From Physcousia sp015060555 (GTDB taxonomy: Bacteria; Bacteroidota; Bacteroidia; Bacteroidales; Bacteroidaceae), in contig SUYG01000016.1 in the NCBI GenBank assembly GCA_015060555.1, positions 7,427 to 71,426 of the forward strand: a stretch of 64,000 nucleotides of DNA, given 5' to 3'. Numbering within the stretch: position 1 is the stretch's first letter; every line of letters starts with the position of its first letter. Below, one piece after another: positions 41,468-50,207 of this stretch. The position numbers and the translations under genes were made by a program. Below the pieces are notes generated by a model, which did no database searches, was not told where the DNA came from, and saw only the letters and a list, made by a program, of their open reading frames with translations.

Positions 41468-41983
41468 ATGAGCGATCAGACAAGCCTACAAGCCAAGGTG
41501 GCAGCGCAGTTCAGGGACTTCCTCATTGCCCACCAACTCCGACAGACCCGCGAGCGATTTGCCATCTTAGAAGCGATCTATGATATCGAAGGGACCTTCA
41601 CGATAGAAGACCTTCAACAGACGATGCAGGACCGTCGTTTTCCTGTGGGCATCGCCACGCTCTATCAGACCACACAGCTCATGGTGCAGGCGAACCTACT
41701 CATCCGCCATCCCTTCCTGTCGTCGGCAGCAGTCTTTGAGCGCATCGCAGACGACCGCCCACACAGCTACCAGATTTGCAGCGACTGCCATCGTATCACG
41801 CGCATCAAAAGCAAGGAACTCGCATCCAGTCTGGAAAACTACCACACACGGAGCTTCCACATCACACACCGCATCGTCTATGTCTATGGCATCTGCGTCT
41901 CCTGTCAGCGACAGGCTCGCAAGCAACTGAAAATCCATCTGCAACTCTCTGAAAATAAACCAAAAAAACATAGTAGAAAATGA
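41468..41983 (+). CDS. Fur-family transcriptional regulator
   Basis: 171 residues. Winged helix: LRQTRERFAILEAIYDIEGTF then VGIATLYQTTQLMVQANLL. The dimer half keeps two Cys pairs (CSDC, residues about 98-101, and CVSC) that would bind structural zinc, but the regulatory HxHHxH stretch is reduced to PHSYQICSDC, so metal sensing may be altered. Its stop overlaps the purA start (ATGA), giving tight coupling; a Fur-family gene before purA is known in Bacteroides. Confidence 0.85.
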   Translation: MSDQTSLQAKVAAQFRDFLIAHQLRQTRERFAILEAIYDIEGTFTIEDLQQTMQDRRFPVGIATLYQTTQLMVQANLLIRHPFLSSAAVFERIADDRPHSYQICSDCHRITRIKSKELASSLENYHTRSFHITHRIVYVYGICVSCQRQARKQLKIHLQLSENKPKKHSRK

Positions 41984-43251
41984 AACAAGGTCATGTTGAC
42001 GCCCTCTTAGGAATCGTCTTCGGCGACGAAGGAAAAGGAAAGGTCGTTGATGTCTTCACCCCCAAATACGACGTTGTAGCCCGCTTCGCCGGCGGTCCCA
42101 ACGCCGGTCACACCATCATCTTCGATGGCAAGAAGTTTGTGCTCCGCTCCATCCCCTCCGGCATCTTCGACGAGGGTAAGCTGAACATCATCGGCAACGG
42201 CTGTGTCATCGCCCCCGACCTCTTCATGAAGGAGGCACGCGAGCTGGAGGAAGCCGGTTATGACCTCAAACAGCGCTTGCACATCAGCACCCGCGCTCAC
42301 CTCATCCTGCCCACACACCGCGTCCTCGACCGCGCCTACGAAGCTGCCAAGGGCAAGAACAAGGTTGGCACCACAGGCAAGGGCATAGGCCCCACCTACA
42401 GCGAGAAAGCCAGCCGCACCGGTCTCCGCGTGGGCGACATTCTCGAGGGCTTCATGGAGAAATACCAGGCGCTGAAAGCACGCCACGAACAGATCCTGCG
42501 CGACCTCAACTATACCGACTACGACATCGCCGACGAGGAACAGCAGTGGCTGCAGGGCGTGGAATACATGCGACAGTTCCCCCTCACCGACACCGAGATA
42601 GAAATCAACCGCCTGCTGGCCGAAGGCAAGAACGTGCTGGCCGAAGGCGCACAGGGCACGATGCTCGACATCGACCACGGCACCTACCCCTTCGTGAGCT
42701 CCAGCAACACTACCACAGGCGGCGTCTGCACAGGCCTCGGCGTAGGCCCCAACAAGATTCGTGATGTCTTCGGCATCTTCAAGGCCTACAGCACACGCGT
42801 CGGTGCCGGCCCCTTCCCAGTAGAGCTCTTCGACGAGACGGGTGACCGCATACGCGAGATAGGCAATGAGTACGGCGCCGTGACAGGCCGCAACCGCCGC
42901 TGCGGATGGGTGGATCTCGTGGCGCTGAAGTACGCCATCATGATCAACGGCGTCACGCAGCTCATCATGATGAAGAGCGATGTCCTCGACGGTTTTCCCA
43001 CCATCCGCGCCTGTGTGGCCTACGAGAAGGACGGCGTTCAGGTCACCGACATGCCCTTCGACACCGAAGGTTGGAGCGCCGTCTATCGCGACCTGCCCGG
43101 CTGGAGCGAAGACCTCAGCACCATGACCTCCGAGGACCAATTTCCCCAGACCTTCAAGGACTACATCACATTCCTCGAGACCGAACTGCAGACGCCCATC
43201 TGCATCCTTTCGGTCGGTCCCGATCGCGCGCAAACCATTATAAGGAAATAA
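41980..43251 (+). CDS. purA: Adenylosuccinate synthetase
   Basis: 423 residues. FGDEGKGKVVD is the GTP P-loop-like start, followed by AGGPNAGHTI, TTGKGIGPTYSEKASR, and the C-terminal GWVDLVALKYA and LPGWSED motifs. First committed step from IMP to AMP. Complete, with no inserted repeats. A terminator follows at once. Confidence 0.96.
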   Translation: MKQGHVDALLGIVFGDEGKGKVVDVFTPKYDVVARFAGGPNAGHTIIFDGKKFVLRSIPSGIFDEGKLNIIGNGCVIAPDLFMKEARELEEAGYDLKQRLHISTRAHLILPTHRVLDRAYEAAKGKNKVGTTGKGIGPTYSEKASRTGLRVGDILEGFMEKYQALKARHEQILRDLNYTDYDIADEEQQWLQGVEYMRQFPLTDTEIEINRLLAEGKNVLAEGAQGTMLDIDHGTYPFVSSSNTTTGGVCTGLGVGPNKIRDVFGIFKAYSTRVGAGPFPVELFDETGDRIREIGNEYGAVTGRNRRCGWVDLVALKYAIMINGVTQLIMMKSDVLDGFPTIRACVAYEKDGVQVTDMPFDTEGWSAVYRDLPGWSEDLSTMTSEDQFPQTFKDYITFLETELQTPICILSVGPDRAQTIIRK

Positions 43252-43257
43252 GAGAAG

Positions 43258-43290
43258 CAGGCTGCAAGGACATTGCAGCCTGTTTTTTTT
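43258..43290 (+). terminator. Terminator after purA
   Basis: CAGGCTGCAA (43258-43267) pairs with TTGCAGCCTG (43273-43282), followed by eight T. Confidence 0.93.
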
Positions 43291-43356
43291 CAGCTCATGA
43301 TTAAACCCTTTTGAGAATGCTGTGTCATACCATTGCCAACCGGAAATGATTGACAC

Positions 43357-46293
43357 ATGAATTTGAGACAATTGATGGCGGTGGGTCTTGCACTCATCGC
43401 CATCGCTTTTTTCCCGAACACTGCTGTTGCACAGTGGTTTAACGTACGTGGGACCGTCTATGAGAGTTCCACGCTGAAGCCATTGCCCGGTGCCAACGTG
43501 CAGGTGAACGATTCAACGGGAAAAATGGTAGCGGGCAGACAGAGCCGCGACAACGGACAATTCATGATTCCAGGTGTGCCCGTGGGCAACTACACCCTGA
43601 AGGTGTCTTTTATGGGTTTCAAGACGCAGTCGTTCCAGCTCACCCTGAAAGGTAAAGGCGGCAACAAGAAAGTACAGGACATCCTGCTGAAGGAGGATGC
43701 TACGCTCATGGCAGAGGCCGTCGTGGAAGGGAAGATGCCAGAGATGGTAGTCGTGGATGACACGGTGATGTACAACGCCTCGGCCTTCTCGCTGCCACCG
43801 GGGTCGATGGCTGAAGACCTGCTGAAGAAGTTGCCGGGCATCGTCATTGACGAAGACGGCAAGATTACGCACAACGGCAAAGAGGTAAGACAGATACTGG
43901 TGGATGGCAAGACCTTCTTCAACAACAACCGCGAGCTGGTGCTGAAGAACATCCCCGCAGAAATCATTGACAAAGTGAAGGCATACGACAAGCAGAGCGA
44001 TCTGGCACGCATCACCGGCATTGATGACGGCGAAGAGCAGACGGTACTGGACCTGGAAATCAAGAAAGACAAGAACCGAGGGTGGTTCGGTCAGGTCATG
44101 GGCGGCTACGGCACCGAGAAGCGCTACCAAGGGCGTGCCAACGTGAACCGCTTTCTGGACAAGCAGAAAGCCAGCGTCGTGGGCAATGCCAACAACACCA
44201 ACGGCAATGGCATGCAAGACAACCAGGACGCAGCAGCGAGCCTGAATCTGGAATGGGACAAGCTGGAACTGAACGGCGGTGTAACAGGACGTTTCAACCA
44301 AGCACATGGCAGCTCGTGGAGCAACTCTCAGAATTTCGAGAACCGCAATGCCGCCTATAGCAATCGCGCCAGCAACAACAACAGCCACAGCAATGCCTTC
44401 GAGACACGATGGATGATTGAATGGAAACCCGACTCGATGACGAACATCATCGTGCGCCCCCAGTTCAACCTCAACCACAGCGGCAGCGACAGTCGCAGTG
44501 AAAGCGCCACCTTCAAGGAGAACCCCTACAACTATGTCAGCGACCCGCTCAAGCAAATCGAAGCGCTACGCCACATCGGCGTGAACCACAATCTAAACGG
44601 CAACGGCAGCCACAACAAGAACATCAGCGGATCTATGTCCATCCAAGTGAACCGCCGTTTGAAGAAGCCCGGGCGCAACATCACCTTGAACCTGAGCGGC
44701 GGCCTCAACGAGAGCAAGGGAAACAGCAGCAGCTACTCGCAAATCGACTACTACCAGCTGCTGGCATACACTGGCGGCGACAGCATCTATCACAAAGTAC
44801 AGTACGATGACTCGCGAAACATAGGCAAGAACTGGTCAGCGCGCTTCTCCTACACCGAGCCCCTGGCCACAGGCCAGTTCCTGCAGTTCTCGTACAACTA
44901 CTCCTGGCGCTACAACGACCGCGACCGCACCGTCGCCAGCATCTTTGACCCGAGAGTCGCGGCCAACGCCCTGAACATGGACAACTACGACGGCCATCAG
45001 GATTTGGCTACACCAGACACCGCTCAGTGCAACTACACGAAAAATCTCTATCAGAATCACGACCTGCGCCTGCAGTACCGTATCATCAACTCGAAGCTGC
45101 GCCTGAACGTCGGCCTCAACCTGCAGCCACAGGTGAACAGCGTCGATTACACAAAGGGCTGGAAGCACTACGACCTCTCGCGCACCGTCGTGAACTGGTC
45201 GCCGACGGTGAACTTCCGCTACCGCTTCACCCGGCAGCACCAGGTAGAGGCGCGCTATGGCGGGCAGAGCGGACAGCCCTCCATCACAGACCTCATCCCC
45301 GACACACTCTCCAATGCCAACCCGCTGAACATCCGTTTGGGAAATCCAGCCCTAAAGCCTTCCTTCACCCACACGCTGCGCGCCGAATGGCGCCTGTCGC
45401 AGCCCGATATCCTGCGGACCTACAACTTCAACATCGAAGGGCGAGCCACGCAGAACGCCACCGCCAGCCGCACTGAATACAATGACAATACGGGCGGACG
45501 CGTGACAATGCCTGTGAACATCAACGGCAACTGGAACGGCCGTGCCAACTTTAACTTCAACACCGCCTTCCGCGACCAGCGCTTCCGCATCAACACAAAC
45601 ACTTCCTATAACCACACCACCAGCAACGGCTACGTCTATCAGTCGGCAACAAAGGAGACCGTGAAGAACGTGACCAACTCCGACAACATCAACCAAACGC
45701 TGCGTCTCTCCTACCGCGAGACCTACGAGAACGAGAACACCCTGGAAGTCAACGTCCGCGGTTCGGGAGCCTATCACCGTGCACGTTCCACAGCCACTTC
45801 GGCCAGCAACCTGGACACTTACACCTACTCCTACGGTCTCAGCGCCATCATGAACTTCTGGTTCGGCCTGAACCTCTCCACCGACCTGAACCAAAGCAGC
45901 CGTCGCGGTTATGCAGACGAGGCCATGAACACCAATCAATGGATTTGGAATGCCCAAGCCTCCTACTCGTTCCTGAAACAGCGTCAGGCCACAGTGACGC
46001 TGCGCTGGAACGACATCCTCAAGCAGCGTGATATGGTCAACCGTTCCATCTCTGCCACCTCACGCACCGACTCCGACAGCGAGCGCGTGGTATCTTACGT
46101 GATGCTGTCCTTCACCTATCGCTTCCATGTCTTTGGTGGACGCAATATGAATGGAGACCGCCAGCGTCGAGGCCGCAACCGCGATGAAGACTTCGACGGC
46201 GGCGACCGTGGCTCCCGTGGCGACGGTGGCGGATTTGGTGGCGGTCGCGGCGGCTTCGGAGGACCTGGAGGCGGTCGCGGCGGAGAGATGTAA
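43357..46293 (+). CDS. Outer-membrane barrel protein with carboxypeptidase-regulatory N-domain
   Basis: 978 residues. Signal peptide (MNLRQLMAVGLALIAIAFFP onward), then a carboxypeptidase-D regulatory-like domain (NVRGTVYESSTLKPLPGANV), a plug-like segment (MAEDLLKKLPGIVIDEDGK) and a large beta barrel of the OMP_b-brl_3 type found in Bacteroidetes, related to TonB receptors but without a clear TonB box. No SusD partner is adjacent. The C-terminal 35 residues are rich in Gly, Arg and Asp (GGGFGGGRGGFGGPGGGRGG), unusual for a barrel, which normally ends in an aromatic residue. Substrate unknown. Confidence 0.88.
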   Translation: MNLRQLMAVGLALIAIAFFPNTAVAQWFNVRGTVYESSTLKPLPGANVQVNDSTGKMVAGRQSRDNGQFMIPGVPVGNYTLKVSFMGFKTQSFQLTLKGKGGNKKVQDILLKEDATLMAEAVVEGKMPEMVVVDDTVMYNASAFSLPPGSMAEDLLKKLPGIVIDEDGKITHNGKEVRQILVDGKTFFNNNRELVLKNIPAEIIDKVKAYDKQSDLARITGIDDGEEQTVLDLEIKKDKNRGWFGQVMGGYGTEKRYQGRANVNRFLDKQKASVVGNANNTNGNGMQDNQDAAASLNLEWDKLELNGGVTGRFNQAHGSSWSNSQNFENRNAAYSNRASNNNSHSNAFETRWMIEWKPDSMTNIIVRPQFNLNHSGSDSRSESATFKENPYNYVSDPLKQIEALRHIGVNHNLNGNGSHNKNISGSMSIQVNRRLKKPGRNITLNLSGGLNESKGNSSSYSQIDYYQLLAYTGGDSIYHKVQYDDSRNIGKNWSARFSYTEPLATGQFLQFSYNYSWRYNDRDRTVASIFDPRVAANALNMDNYDGHQDLATPDTAQCNYTKNLYQNHDLRLQYRIINSKLRLNVGLNLQPQVNSVDYTKGWKHYDLSRTVVNWSPTVNFRYRFTRQHQVEARYGGQSGQPSITDLIPDTLSNANPLNIRLGNPALKPSFTHTLRAEWRLSQPDILRTYNFNIEGRATQNATASRTEYNDNTGGRVTMPVNINGNWNGRANFNFNTAFRDQRFRINTNTSYNHTTSNGYVYQSATKETVKNVTNSDNINQTLRLSYRETYENENTLEVNVRGSGAYHRARSTATSASNLDTYTYSYGLSAIMNFWFGLNLSTDLNQSSRRGYADEAMNTNQWIWNAQASYSFLKQRQATVTLRWNDILKQRDMVNRSISATSRTDSDSERVVSYVMLSFTYRFHVFGGRNMNGDRQRRGRNRDEDFDGGDRGSRGDGGGFGGGRGGFGGPGGGRGGEM

Positions 46294-46323
46294 GCAAAGA
46301 GAATGCAAAAAAATCGCGTTTTA

Positions 46324-46355
46324 TTTGCACGAATAAGCAGAAAACCGTACTTTTG
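46324..46355 (+). promoter_or_regulatory. Promoter of the leucine operon
   Basis: TTTG (46324-46327), 20-bp spacer, TACTTTTG (46348-46355), a full match to the -33/-7 consensus. Start of transcription expected near 46361. Confidence 0.75.
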
Positions 46356-46382
46356 CCCCCGATTTTAAAACATCACCGCAAT

Positions 46383-46463
46383 ATGCATCATTCAAGCGTC
46401 ATTATTCTGGCTATTCTGGACATTCGACTGCGTACAGCAATCGGAAGTGTGGTCAGTGCCTGA
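46383..46463 (+). CDS. Leader peptide of the leucine operon (26 residues)
   Basis: A small open frame starting about 22 bases after the predicted transcription start. Of 26 residues, 11 are branched-chain (5 Ile, 3 Leu, 3 Val), including VIIL at 6-9 and AILDIRL at 10-16. The last codons overlap the antiterminator strand 46441-46451. In a classical attenuator, ribosome stalling at the Ile/Leu/Val codons when charged tRNA is scarce would leave that strand free to pair. The sequence supports this directly; expression is untested. Confidence 0.8.
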   Translation: MHHSSVIILAILDIRLRTAIGSVVSA

Positions 46464-46513
46464 CGCGAAGGTCAAATAGAGCAACGAAACAAAAGAGCCT
46501 TTCACACTTCCGA
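46441..46513 (+). promoter_or_regulatory. Antiterminator pairing of the leu attenuator
   Basis: TCGGAAGTGTG (46441-46451) is exactly complementary over 11 bases to CACACTTCCGA (46503-46513), which forms the 5' side and loop of the terminator. The two structures exclude each other. Confidence 0.8.
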
Positions 46514-46534
46514 GTGCATGAAAGGCTTTTTTTG
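46496..46534 (+). terminator. Attenuator terminator before leuA
   Basis: AGCCTTTCA (46496-46504) pairs with TGAAAGGCT (46519-46527), with a 4-bp inner stem and a T-run at 46527-46533. Confidence 0.85.
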
Positions 46535-46580
46535 TTTTAAATGATAAATGACAATCATTAAATGATAACTATTAAATAGC

Positions 46581-48077
46581 ATGAGCGACAGACTTTTTAT
46601 TTTCGACACAACACTGCGCGACGGCGAACAGGTGCCCGGCTGTCAATTGAACACAGTAGAGAAAATCCAGGTTGCAAAAGCACTGGAGCAGCTGGGCGTG
46701 GACGTCATCGAAGCGGGCTTCCCCATCAGCAGCCCGGGCGATTTCAGCAGTGTCATTGAGATCTCCAAGGCTGTAACATGGCCCGTCATCTGTGCACTAA
46801 CCCGTGCCGTAGAACGCGACATTGATGTGGCATTTGAGGCTTTGAAGTATGCCAAGCACAAACGTATCCACACGGGCATCGGCACCAGCGATGAGCACAT
46901 CCTCTATAAGTTCAACTCTACGCGCGAGGAGATTCTAGAGCGCGCCGTGGCTGCCACGCGCTATGCCAAGAAATATGTGGATGACGTGGAATTCTACTGC
47001 GAGGACGCCGGACGCACCGACAACGAGTACCTGGCGCGTGTCGTGGAGGCCGTCATCAAGGCCGGTGCCACCGTGGTGAACATCCCTGACACCACGGGTT
47101 ACTGCCTGCCACAGGAGTATTTCGAGAAAATCAAATACCTGAAAGAGCATGTAGATGATATCGACCGCGCCATCATCTCCACTCATTGCCACAACGACCT
47201 CGGAATGGCCACGGCCAACACCTTCAACGGTGTGATGGCTGGCGCCCGACAAGTGGAAGTGACCATCAACGGCATCGGAGAGCGCGCTGGTAACACCTCT
47301 CTGGAAGAGATTGCGATGATCCTGAGATGCCACAAGGGATTAGGCATTGAGACCAATATCAACACACAGAAGATCTACCCGACCTCGCGACTCGTCTCGT
47401 CGCTCATGAACATGCCGATTCAACCGAACAAAGCCATCGTGGGGCGCAATGCCTTTGCGCACAGCAGCGGCATCCATCAGGACGGCGTACTGAAAAATGT
47501 GCAGACCTACGAGATTATGGACCCCAAGGACGTGGGCATCGACGAGAATAACATCGTGCTCACCGCGCGCAGTGGTCGCGCAGCCTTGAAGCATCGCCTG
47601 CACATGAACGGCGTGGACCTCGAGGATGAAAAACTCGACAAGATTTATGAGAAGTTCTTGAATCTGGCCGACCAAAAGAAGGAGGTGACAGACGCCGACG
47701 TGCTGATGCTGGCAGGTGCCGACACCGCCGATGCCCATGCCGTGCGTCTGGATTTCCTGCAAGTGACAACAGGTAAGGGCGTGAAGAGTGTGGCCTCCAT
47801 CGGTTTGGACATCAGCGGACAGAAGTTCGAGGCCGCCGCCAGTGGCAACGGCCCTGTAGATGCAGCCATCAAGGCGCTCAAGAAGATTATCATGAAGCAG
47901 ATGACCCTCAAGGAGTTCACCATCCAGGCCATCTCCAAAGGCTCCGACGACGTGGGAAAGGTACACATGCAAGTGGAATACGACGGCCAGCTCTACTATG
48001 GTTTCGGTGCAAACACCGACATCGTGACCGCCAGCGTCGAGGCATATATTGACTGTATCAACAAGTTTAAGAAGTGA
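46581..48077 (+). CDS. leuA: 2-isopropylmalate synthase
   Basis: 498 residues. DTTLRDGEQVPGCQLN is the catalytic start, the metal-binding STHCHNDLGMATANTF and NGIGERAGNTSLEE follow, and the C-terminal regulatory domain (about residues 370-498) is present, so leucine feedback is expected. Condenses acetyl-CoA and 2-ketoisovalerate. First gene after the attenuator; leuC follows 5 bases after its stop. Confidence 0.95.
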   Translation: MSDRLFIFDTTLRDGEQVPGCQLNTVEKIQVAKALEQLGVDVIEAGFPISSPGDFSSVIEISKAVTWPVICALTRAVERDIDVAFEALKYAKHKRIHTGIGTSDEHILYKFNSTREEILERAVAATRYAKKYVDDVEFYCEDAGRTDNEYLARVVEAVIKAGATVVNIPDTTGYCLPQEYFEKIKYLKEHVDDIDRAIISTHCHNDLGMATANTFNGVMAGARQVEVTINGIGERAGNTSLEEIAMILRCHKGLGIETNINTQKIYPTSRLVSSLMNMPIQPNKAIVGRNAFAHSSGIHQDGVLKNVQTYEIMDPKDVGIDENNIVLTARSGRAALKHRLHMNGVDLEDEKLDKIYEKFLNLADQKKEVTDADVLMLAGADTADAHAVRLDFLQVTTGKGVKSVASIGLDISGQKFEAAASGNGPVDAAIKALKKIIMKQMTLKEFTIQAISKGSDDVGKVHMQVEYDGQLYYGFGANTDIVTASVEAYIDCINKFKK

Positions 48078-48082
48078 AGGCC

Positions 48083-49516
48083 ATGAAGACTTTATTCGAC
48101 AAGATATGGGACGCTCATGTGGTGCAGGACATCCCCGACGGTCCTACACAACTCTATATCGACCGCCTCTACATGCACGAGGTGACTTCTCCGCAGGCAT
48201 TCGACACACTGCGCGACAAAGGCATCAAGGTGCTGCGTCCACGGCAGATCTTTGCCATGCCGGACCACAACATTCCATCGGCGCTGCCGACGGAAAATAA
48301 AAAAATAAAAGTGGAGAATGAAAAATGTATTTCACTCTCGATTGATGATGAGAAGGGGCGGAAACAAGTGGATACGCTGAAGCGCAACTGCGCTGAGTTC
48401 GGCATCACGCACTTCGACATGGGCACGCGGGACAACGGCATCATCCATGTCGTAGGGCCGGAGAAGGGGCTGTCGCTGCCAGGCATGACGATTGTCTGCG
48501 GCGACTCTCACACCAGCACCCACGGCGCCGTAGGCGCACTGGCGATGGGCATCGGCACGAGCGAGGTGGCACAGGTGCTGGCCTCGCAATGCATCCTGCA
48601 ACAGAAGCCCAAGACGATGCGCATCAACATCGAGGGCACACTCGCCAAGGGCGTTACTGCCAAGGACGTGGCCCTCTACATCATGGCTCAGATGGGCACG
48701 GGCGGTGCCACAGGCTATGCCGTGGAATACGCCGGCAGCGCCATCCGCTCGATGTCGATGGAGGGACGCCTGACGCTCTCCAACCTCAGCATTGAGATGG
48801 GTTCCCGCGCAGGCCTCATCGCTCCCGACGAGACCACCTTTGCTTATCTGAAAGGGCGAGAATATGCGCCGAAGGGCGAGGCGTGGGACAAGGCGGTGGC
48901 AGCATGGAAACAGCTGCGCAGCGATGACGACGCCCTCTTCGACAAAGAGATTACCTATCGCGCCGAAAACATCGCGCCCCGCATCACCTACGGCACGAAT
49001 CCGGGGGCAGGCATCGCCATTGACGAATGTATCCCTGCCCTGTCAGCGGCTTCAGAAGGCGTTGCCAGCGCGGCCGATCTGGCCTACATGGACTTTAAGC
49101 CCGGACAGAAGTTAGAAGGCGTGCCCGTGGACTACGTCTTCCTGGGCGCCTGCACCAACGGCCGCATCGAGGACTTCCGCGCCTTCGCCTCTATCGTAAA
49201 AGGCCGCACGAAAGCGCCCGACGTGGTGGCGTGGCTTGTGCCTGGCTCATGGGCTGTGCGCCAGCAGATTATCGATGAGGGCATCGACAAGATCTTGGAA
49301 GAGGCAGGCTTTGAGCTTCGCCTACCCTCCTGCTCCGCCTGCCTGGCCATGAATGCAGACAAGGTGCCCGCCGGCAAGTTGTGCATCAGCACCTCCAACC
49401 GCAACTTCGTGGGTCGCCAAGGTCCTGGAGCTCGCACCATCCTGGCAAGCCCGCTGACAGTGGCCGCTGCCGCGGTTACGGGCGTGATTACAAATCCGCG
49501 GGAGTTCATCGTTTAA
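48083..49516 (+). CDS. leuC: 3-isopropylmalate dehydratase, large subunit
   Basis: 477 residues. Cys ligands of the 4Fe-4S cluster are in FLGACTNGRIEDFR and PSCSACLAMN. SHTSTHGAVGALAMGIGTSE is typical. The ATG at 48083 fits MKTLFDKIWDAHVV; a GTG three codons earlier is less likely. Residues about 70-83 (ENKKIKVENEKCISL) are an AT-rich in-frame insert of the heptamer type, before the KGRKQVDTLKRNC segment. The last codon and stop lie in a heptamer array. Confidence 0.94.
   Translation: MKTLFDKIWDAHVVQDIPDGPTQLYIDRLYMHEVTSPQAFDTLRDKGIKVLRPRQIFAMPDHNIPSALPTENKKIKVENEKCISLSIDDEKGRKQVDTLKRNCAEFGITHFDMGTRDNGIIHVVGPEKGLSLPGMTIVCGDSHTSTHGAVGALAMGIGTSEVAQVLASQCILQQKPKTMRINIEGTLAKGVTAKDVALYIMAQMGTGGATGYAVEYAGSAIRSMSMEGRLTLSNLSIEMGSRAGLIAPDETTFAYLKGREYAPKGEAWDKAVAAWKQLRSDDDALFDKEITYRAENIAPRITYGTNPGAGIAIDECIPALSAASEGVASAADLAYMDFKPGQKLEGVPVDYVFLGACTNGRIEDFRAFASIVKGRTKAPDVVAWLVPGSWAVRQQIIDEGIDKILEEAGFELRLPSCSACLAMNADKVPAGKLCISTSNRNFVGRQGPGARTILASPLTVAAAAVTGVITNPREFIV
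48294..48332. repeat. AT-rich heptamer-like insert in frame in leuC
   Basis: AAATAAA, AAATAAA, AAGTGGA, GAATGAA, AAATGTA in approximate 7-bp register, far more AT-rich than the gene around it. Confidence 0.6.
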
Positions 49517-49545
49517 GGTTTAAAGTTTAAGGTTTAAAGTTTAAA
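49511..49545. repeat. Heptamer array GTTTAAR, five units, at the leuC stop
   Basis: Five units alternating GTTTAAG and GTTTAAA. The first supplies the last leuC codon and the TAA stop. Confidence 0.9.
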
Positions 49546-49558
49546 GAATTTATTGTCC

Positions 49559-50185
49559 ATGATGAACAAGCAATTCAATACCATCACCTCCACCTGTATC
49601 CCCATCGCCATCGACAACTGCAACACGGATCTCATCATCCCTGCCCGCTATCTGGCCAGCACCACACGCGACCCCAAGTTCTTCGGCGATGCATTCATGC
49701 ACGACTTGCGCTACGATGCCAGCGGCAACGCGGTTCATGATTTCGTCATGAACAAGGAAGAATTCAGCGAGGCTCCCCATGAGGGCGTTCACGAGATCAT
49801 TGTGGCAGGCAAGAACTGGGGCAGCGGTTCCTCGCGCGAACACGCCGCTTGGGCCATCGCCGGCTACGGTGTGCGCGTGGTCATCAGCAGCAGTTTTGCT
49901 GATATCCACCGCAATAACCTGCTGAACTGCTTCGTGCTGCCCGTCATCGTCAGCCCCGCTTTCCAGCAGGAGCTCTTCGAGAGCATCGCTGCCGACCCGC
50001 AGACCCAAGTGTGTGTGAATCTGCCTTCGCAGACCGTCACGAACCTCGCCACCGGGCACAGCGAACATTTCGACATCAACGGCTACAAGAAGTACTGTCT
50101 GATGAACGGACTGGACGATATAGATTTCTTACTAAAGAACGTGGGGACCCTCCCCCCTGCCCCTCCCTTGTATGGAGGGGAGTAG
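49559..50185 (+). CDS. leuD: 3-isopropylmalate dehydratase, small subunit
   Basis: 208 residues. Swivelling domain of the aconitase family: DNCNTDLIIPARYL, GKNWGSGSSREHAAWAIAGYG and the substrate-loop text. The last 13 residues (about 196-208, TLPPAPPLYGGE) are encoded by a family A palindromic element, which also supplies the TAG stop. Start at the ATG 49559. Partner of leuC; leuB, the next pathway step, is not in this operon. Confidence 0.94.
   Translation: MMNKQFNTITSTCIPIAIDNCNTDLIIPARYLASTTRDPKFFGDAFMHDLRYDASGNAVHDFVMNKEEFSEAPHEGVHEIIVAGKNWGSGSSREHAAWAIAGYGVRVVISSSFADIHRNNLLNCFVLPVIVSPAFQQELFESIAADPQTQVCVNLPSQTVTNLATGHSEHFDINGYKKYCLMNGLDDIDFLLKNVGTLPPAPPLYGGE
50146..50185 (+). repeat. 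Palindromic element, family A, forming the leuD C-terminus
   Basis: GACCCTCCCCCCTG then hairpin CCCCTCCCTTGTATGGAGG (one mismatch) and GAGTAG. Confidence 0.88.
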
Positions 50186-50207
50186 TCACCTGTCAAGAAT
50201 AACTTTT

